Part shown: positions 59,910-64,000 of the stretch, piece after piece | Layout: each line of letters opens with the position of its first letter | Numbering within the stretch: position 1 is the first letter of the stretch | Assembly: GCA_963748545.1 (NCBI GenBank) | Contig: CAVVJO010000031.1 | Coordinates: 186,001 to 250,000 of the forward strand | Length of the DNA: 64,000 nt | Reading direction: 5' to 3' | Origin: Roseiarcus sp963748545 | GTDB taxonomy: Bacteria; Pseudomonadota; Alphaproteobacteria; Rhizobiales; Beijerinckiaceae | The notes under the pieces: model-generated | Databases searched by the model: none | What the model was told of the DNA's origin: nothing | The model's input: the letters and a program-made list of their open reading frames with translations, nothing else | Translations under genes and position numbers: made by a program

Positions 59910-61610
59910 ATGACGAAACTTCTGCTGATCGCCGCCGACGGCCTCGATTGGGCCGGCTTCGACGCATCGACGCGCTCGGGCGCGTTGCCGGCGTTCGCGG
60001 GGTTGCGCAAGCGAGGTTTCGCGGGTTCGCTGACAGGCGCTCCGGTCGGCGACGGCCTCGCCGCCTTAGCGTCGCTGATGACCGGGGTCCAACCGGAAGC
60101 GCATGGCGTCTGGCGCGCCTCCGAGGCGTGGGGAGGGGGCCTGCGCCCGACCGGGCGCGCCTCCTGGCGCGTTCCCCCTTTATGGGCGCGGCTGGAGGCG
60201 GCGGGCGTCTCGACAGGCAGCGTGGGTTGGCCGGGGATTTGCTCCGGCGCGGATTGGGCGGGCGTGCATATCGACGAGACCTTCGCCGATCCGACTGGCA
60301 AAACCGCCGCCGATTGGGCGCTCCCGCTCCGCTGCGCCCCGGCCGACGTTCGCGATGCGATCGCCCTGCGCCGTGTGCATCCGACCCAGATCACCACCGA
60401 CGCGATCCTGGGCTTCGTGCCGGGTCTCGCCGCAATGGACCAGTCGCGCCCGACGCCCTTGCCGGCGCTGGCGCTGGCGGTGGCCCGCGCCGCCACAAAC
60501 CAGGGCGGCGCGGTCTGGATGCTGACGGAACCCGCCCCGGACGCGGTCTTCGTGCACCATGGTCTGCTCGGTCAGGTCCGCGCCTTCAGCGAAGGCAGGC
60601 CCGAACCCGCTTATGCCTATGCGACGCGCGCGGCTTGGCGCTTCCTTGACGGCCTGATCGGAAAACTCGCCGAGGCGGCCGGCCGCGACGCGCTCTTGCT
60701 CTTTGTCTCGCCGGGCTGGCGCGGGCATGCCGGCGTCCTGCTTGCGACCGGTTCGGGCACGGCGCCGCCGCCCGACTTTCTCGGGGCCGATGTTCTCGAC
60801 ATCGCGCCGACGGTCCTCGGCCTCTTTGGCTTCCGGGACGCCGGTCTCGCGGGCCGCGCGCTCGAGGCGTTGCCGGCGAAGGCGCCGCTCAAGCCCGCGC
60901 CCTCGCCGATCGCTGAGCCGACGCGTCCCGACGAGGATCTGTTGCGGATTGCCGCCGAGAACGGCTGTCCGCCCCTCCCGCCGCCGCCTCCCGCATGGCG
61001 CGCGCAGGGGCTGGCTGAGCTTGGGCAGATGCTGATGAAACGTTCGCCTGAGGCGGCGGACAAGGTGACCGCAGAAGCGCTGACGCTCGATCCCGACAAC
61101 GTGCTGGCGCTTCGCATCCGCGCCACGGCCCTGTTTGCGCTGGAGCGGTCGGAGGGTTTGCTGGACCTGGCGGACGGACTCGAGCGAACAGTTCCGAAGC
61201 GTGGATGGGCCGCGCTCGCCCGCGGCGCCCACCATGTGTTGCGAAAGGAGCCTATGCTCGCTTCCCAATGGTTGTTGAAAGCGGAGGCCGATCCCGAGAT
61301 CGAAACCCGGCTGACCGCTGCGACGGGCTGGCTGATGATCCGTCGCCCGCTCGATGCGGAGCGCGTGTTCAAATCCATTCTGGCGTCGGACCCGGTCAAT
61401 GCGTCGGCGGAGATCGGCATGGCGATCGTGGCGATGGCCCGGCGCGACTTTCTCGCCGCAGAGTTTGCGCTCCAGCGCGCGGCGACGTCGGACCCCGGCC
61501 GGCCGGCGATCTACGAAGCGTTGGGCCAAGTCTATCACGAGACCGGTCGCAGGCCGCAGGCCGAAAAGATGCGCGCAATCGCGGCCGGGCTGGCCGCCTC
61601 CAGACGGTAG
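59910..61610 (+). CDS. alkaline phosphatase/phosphodiesterase-superfamily protein with C-terminal TPR
   Basis: 566 residues. Residues 1-320 look like the type I phosphodiesterase/nucleotide pyrophosphatase fold: MTKLLLIAADGLDWAGF (metal Asp), ALASLMTGVQPEAHGVW, LLLFVSPGWRGHAGV (later metal region) and ADVLDIAPTVLGLFGF. A Pro-rich hinge (CPPLPPPPP) leads to TPR-like repeats (360-566) such as AADKVTAEALTLDPDNVLALRIRATAL and PAIYEALGQVYHETGR. Several usual metal His/Asp positions are altered (SPGWRGHAG), so activity is uncertain. No signal peptide. Divergent from the GNAT gene. Confidence 0.75.
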   Translation: MTKLLLIAADGLDWAGFDASTRSGALPAFAGLRKRGFAGSLTGAPVGDGLAALASLMTGVQPEAHGVWRASEAWGGGLRPTGRASWRVPPLWARLEAAGVSTGSVGWPGICSGADWAGVHIDETFADPTGKTAADWALPLRCAPADVRDAIALRRVHPTQITTDAILGFVPGLAAMDQSRPTPLPALALAVARAATNQGGAVWMLTEPAPDAVFVHHGLLGQVRAFSEGRPEPAYAYATRAAWRFLDGLIGKLAEAAGRDALLLFVSPGWRGHAGVLLATGSGTAPPPDFLGADVLDIAPTVLGLFGFRDAGLAGRALEALPAKAPLKPAPSPIAEPTRPDEDLLRIAAENGCPPLPPPPPAWRAQGLAELGQMLMKRSPEAADKVTAEALTLDPDNVLALRIRATALFALERSEGLLDLADGLERTVPKRGWAALARGAHHVLRKEPMLASQWLLKAEADPEIETRLTAATGWLMIRRPLDAERVFKSILASDPVNASAEIGMAIVAMARRDFLAAEFALQRAATSDPGRPAIYEALGQVYHETGRRPQAEKMRAIAAGLAASRR

Positions 61611-61720
61611 GCCGTCTTCGCGGCGAAGACGATCGCCTTCCATGTGATCGACGCCGACGCGTCCCCCTCATCGTCTTCGGGGATGACGAGCTCCCGCGAT
61701 TCACCGTCTCCTCAAAAGAG

Positions 61721-61750
61721 AAGAGCCGCCCCCGAGTGGGAACGGCTCTT
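61721..61750 (-). terminator. stem-loop with T-rich tail on the minus strand
   Basis: AAGAGCCG (61721-61728) pairs with CGGCTCTT (61743-61750); read on the minus strand it is followed by CTCTTTTG. It lies 60 bp after the stop of the 24-residue minus-strand ORF and could end that transcript. It also faces the 3' end of the phosphodiesterase-TPR gene. Confidence 0.6.
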
Positions 61751-61809
61751 CCATTGTCGTGGCCCGCGCGAGTTCGCCGGGGCTTTCGGTATCGTGCCTT
61801 AAGCGAACG

Positions 61810-61884
61810 CTACGCGCGCAAATCCTTCGCGGGGGCAAGAACCCAGGCCCTATCGATCATGCTGGGCTGATGACAATGAGACAC
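61810..61884 (-). CDS. candidate 24-residue small protein with an extended Shine-Dalgarno
   Basis: GTG at 61882-61884, TAG at 61810-61812. The peptide starts MSHCHQPSMI and ends LAPAKDLRA. Upstream, GAAAGGAGGTGATCCAG is complementary to 17 bases of the 16S rRNA tail, with six bases from GGAGGT to the GTG. A promoter-like CTGGCA-N17-TAACAT lies about 50 bases upstream of the start, and a terminator hairpin 60 bases downstream. No family recognised. Evidence is signal strength, not homology; the same DNA read on the plus strand may instead act as an RNA. Confidence 0.4.
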   Translation of the reverse strand: MSHCHQPSMIDRAWVLAPAKDLRA

Positions 61885-61934
61885 TGGATCACCTCCTTTC
61901 GGCTGTTGACGACGCTACCATGTTACGGTGATTC

Positions 61935-61960
61935 GCGGCTTTTGCCAGCCGCATTTTTTT
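61935..61960 (+). terminator. Rho-independent terminator of an unassigned plus-strand transcript
   Basis: GCGGCT (61935-61940), six-base loop, AGCCGC (61947-61952), then A and seven T. No coding gene ends just before it; the nearest plus-strand gene stops 325 bp upstream. It therefore may end a long 3' UTR or a small RNA containing the anti-Shine-Dalgarno segment at 61884-61900. Confidence 0.75.
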
Positions 61961-62137
61961 CCGCGACGTTAACCCGTTGTTAAGGCGTGAGCATAAGGCC
62001 GCCTCCGCCTCGTCGAGGACCGCATCGCTGACGCGTCGAAAAATGCGCCGAATTTGCATCCGGACCGAACACCGGTTCGTAACCCTTGCGAACGCTGTCG
62101 CCGATGCGCGCCAGCGTGTCCTCGAAGGAGGTTTGTC

Positions 62138-62611
62138 ATGTCCCCATCTGCCTTCACCCGCCGAGCGGCGCTCGCGGTCACGTTCGCCTTGATGGCGTCC
62201 ACGGCGACGATCAGCGAGATTGCGCCCGCACGCTCCAGCGCCATTGGCGGGGTCCACGTCGATGTCGGCGCGCTGCGACAAAATTCGGGCGAACCCACCG
62301 CCGGCTGGGTGGCTGAAGAGCTGCCGGGCGCGATCGCGGCCGCGCTCTCCGCGTCTGGACAGGCTGGCGAGCCCGTTTCCGCCCGGATTGATTATATCTT
62401 GCTCGGTCCCAACACCGGCGCGGGGCCGGCAGGCTCCTCGCCCGATCAGATCGTTGGCGAGGTCAGCGTCGGAGGCGTCACGCGGCCGTTGCGCGCAACG
62501 TCGAATTATTACGAGTTTCCTACCGACAAAACCATGCTCGAACGGTCGAACCATCTGCGGGTCTCGCAGTTGGTCCAGGCCTTCGCCGGCTGGGTCGCGA
62601 AAGGCTACTGA
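62138..62611 (+). CDS. exported protein of unknown function, paralogue of the lipoprotein at 3427-3960
   Basis: 157 residues. Twin-arginine-like N-terminus (FTRRAALAVTFALMASTATISEIAPARSSA) without a lipobox Cys, so probably a soluble periplasmic protein. The domain shares VDVGALRQNSGEP, the ELPGAIAAAL region, GGVTRP and LVQAFAGWV with the lipoprotein. A textbook AAGGAGGT lies eight bases before the ATG. Convergent with glmM, 4 bp between stops. Function unknown. Confidence 0.75.
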   Translation: MSPSAFTRRAALAVTFALMASTATISEIAPARSSAIGGVHVDVGALRQNSGEPTAGWVAEELPGAIAAALSASGQAGEPVSARIDYILLGPNTGAGPAGSSPDQIVGEVSVGGVTRPLRATSNYYEFPTDKTMLERSNHLRVSQLVQAFAGWVAKGY

Positions 62612-62615
62612 CGGC

Positions 62616-63960
62616 TCAGGCGGCGGCGTGGGCCACGGCGTCGCAGACGTCGCCGACTGCCGAGTCCACCAGCGCCTTGTCGTCCGCTTCGCCCATCACG
62701 CGGATGACCGGCTCGGTGCCGGATGGCCTGATAACCAGACGGCCGCGTCCCTCGAGTTCGCGCCGTCGCTTCGGCGATCGCCTTGGCGACCACCGGGTTC
62801 TCCAGCGGTCTGCCGCCGTTGAAGCGAACATTGCGCAGGACCTGGGGCAGGGGATCGAACCGGTGGCAGACCTCGCTGACCGGCCGGCCGATCTTTTGCA
62901 CCACCGCCAGCACCTGCAGCGCCGAGACGAGACCGTCGCCGGTGGTCGAATAGTCGGAGAAGATGATGTGGCCCGACTGCTCGCCGCCGACGTTGTAGCC
63001 TTTTTCCCGCATCCGCTCGATCACGTAGCGGTCGCCGACCGCGGTGCGCTCCAGCGCCAGGCCGAGGCCGTCGAGATAGCGCTCGAGGCCGAGGTTGGAC
63101 ATCACGGTCGCCACGATCCCGGGCTTGGAGAGGCGCCCGTCCTCCCGCCAGCTCTCCGCGATCACGGCCATCACCTGATCGCCGTCGACCAGATGGCCCT
63201 TTTCGTCGACGAGGATCATGCGGTCGGCGTCGCCGTCGAGGGCGATGCCGACGTCGGCCCGCATCTCGCGCACCTTGTGCGCCAGCGCCTCGGGCGACGT
63301 CGATCCCACGTCCTGGTTGATGTTGAGCCCGTTCGGGTCGACGCCGATCTTGATGACCTCGGCGCCGAGCTCCCATAGCGCCTCGGGAGCGACCTTGTAG
63401 GCCGCGCCGTTGGCGCAGTCGATCACCACCCGCATCCCCTCGAACGAGACCTCGCGGCTCAGCGTCCGCTTGGCGTATTCGATGTAGCGCGCCTGCACGT
63501 CGTCGATGCGCTTGGCGCGTCCAAGGTCGGGCGAGCGGGCGAGCATCGTCGCGACGTCGCCGTCCATCAGCGCCTCGATCCGCACCTCGACCTCGTCCGA
63601 GAGCTTGTAGCCGTCCGGCCCGAACAGCTTGATGCCGTTGTCCTCGTAGGCGTTGTGCGAGGCCGAGATCATCACCCCGAGGTCGCAGCGCATGGAACGG
63701 GTGATCATGGCGACAGCCGGGGTCGGAACCGGGCCCAGCAACAGGACGTCGACGCCGACCGACGTGAAGCCCGCGACGAGGGCGTATTCGATCATGTAGC
63801 TCGACAGTCGCGTGTCCTTGCCGATCACCACCCGGTGGCGGTGATCGCCGCGGCGGAAGGCGAGGCCCGCCGCCTGTCCGACCTTCAGGGCGACGTCGGC
63901 GGTGATCTTGCTGTTGGCTTTGCCGCGGATGCCGTCGGTGCCGAAATATTTGCGCGCCAT
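62616..63960 (-). CDS. glmM: phosphoglucosamine mutase (frameshifted near the C-terminus)
   Basis: Interconverts glucosamine-6-phosphate and glucosamine-1-phosphate for UDP-GlcNAc. N-terminus RKYFGTDGIRGKAN; phosphoserine loop GVMISASHNAYEDNGIK; metal loop LDGDADRMI; sugar loop GGEQSGHIIFSDYSTTGDG; phosphate-binding RPSGTEPVIRVMGE at the end. The last block is in another frame: one extra base in GAACTC (plus-strand GAGTTC at 62755-62759). Removing it gives RLEGRGRLVIRPSGTEP and 447 residues, the normal length. AAGGAGG precedes the ATG. ftsH is the usual upstream neighbour and would lie outside the window. Confidence 0.94.
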
Positions 63961-64000
63961 CGCAGAGCGCCCTCCTTGACTCTGGGTCGGCCGTCCGGAG

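Larger units (their letters stand above)
61611..62137. other. 527-bp intergenic region with two hairpin terminators and a 16S 3'-end-like segment
   Basis: No gene of normal size. In order it has a stem-loop at 61721-61750, a 25-codon frame on the minus strand (61810-61884), the 17-base sequence CTGGATCACCTCCTTTC identical to the bacterial 16S rRNA 3' end (61884-61900), and a Rho-independent terminator on the plus strand (61935-61960). These are listed separately. Confidence 0.6.

Noticed and set aside
60180..61643. 487-codon minus-strand frame opposite the phosphodiesterase-TPR gene
   Set aside because: The plus-strand frame has phosphodiesterase and TPR patterns and a start with sensible spacing; the antisense frame has neither.
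61884..61900. Remnant of a 16S rRNA gene
   Set aside because: Identity stops sharply at 17 bases on both sides; nothing upstream resembles the rest of 16S (for example the preceding AACCTGCGG).

Overview
This is 64 kb of high-GC chromosome from an alphaproteobacterium, probably Hyphomicrobiales (Rhizobiales). Evidence includes a gcrA cell-cycle regulator, an oxygen-sensitive-type NifA with the CX11CX19CX4C motif, an endonuclease-type MutL, and household genes of alphaproteobacterial type. NifA implies a diazotroph. A PEPxWA-CTERM protein, tandem PII genes and the general gene content would fit Beijerinckiaceae/Methylocystaceae-like bacteria, but that placement is inference. Nothing looks like a phage, IS element or CRISPR array.

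Layout. 1-16.6 kb: truncated esterase, nifA, VOC protein, a Tat-type lipoprotein, gcrA, polysaccharide deacetylase, GH25 lysozyme, an alpha/beta hydrolase, M20 amidohydrolase, a YcaQ-like glycosylase, malic enzyme (maeB), then two tandem paralogous helical proteins of unknown function next to tRNA-Leu. 17-29.8 kb: a phenylacetate catabolic block. An MHS transporter lies divergent from paaABCDE (the epoxidase). paaG-paaI-paaK-paaR-hydrolase runs on the minus strand and paaN-paaJ on the plus strand. The paaG/paaN gap holds a perfect 10+10 bp operator embedded in the paaG promoter. 29.8-44 kb: an MFS transporter, ispE, a TPR protein, mutL, a Rieske-FAD reductase, purL, bolA, a lactate dehydrogenase-like gene and htpG. 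44-56 kb: two aminotransferases, nudC, the ilvB-(threonine dehydratase-like)-ilvH operon with a leader-peptide attenuator, purEK, tRNA-Met, two PII genes and purC. 56-64 kb: DUF485-actP acetate permease, a PEP-CTERM protein, a GNAT protein, a phosphodiesterase-TPR protein, an unusual intergenic region carrying a copy of the 16S rRNA 3' end, a paralogue of the lipoprotein at 3.4 kb, and glmM.

A striking property of the window is its many one-base indels, including in genes normally essential (glmM, tRNA-Met) or strongly conserved (htpG). Four isolated insertions (paaN, an MFS gene, tRNA-Met, glmM) lie in GAACTC/GAGTTC, and each becomes GANTC, the CcrM methylation site, if the doubled base is removed. 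This points to sequencing error at methylated bases rather than gene decay. A dense cluster at 40.2-44.1 kb looks like poorly polished sequence. Broken genes are therefore annotated at their full inferred extent with the frameshift noted.
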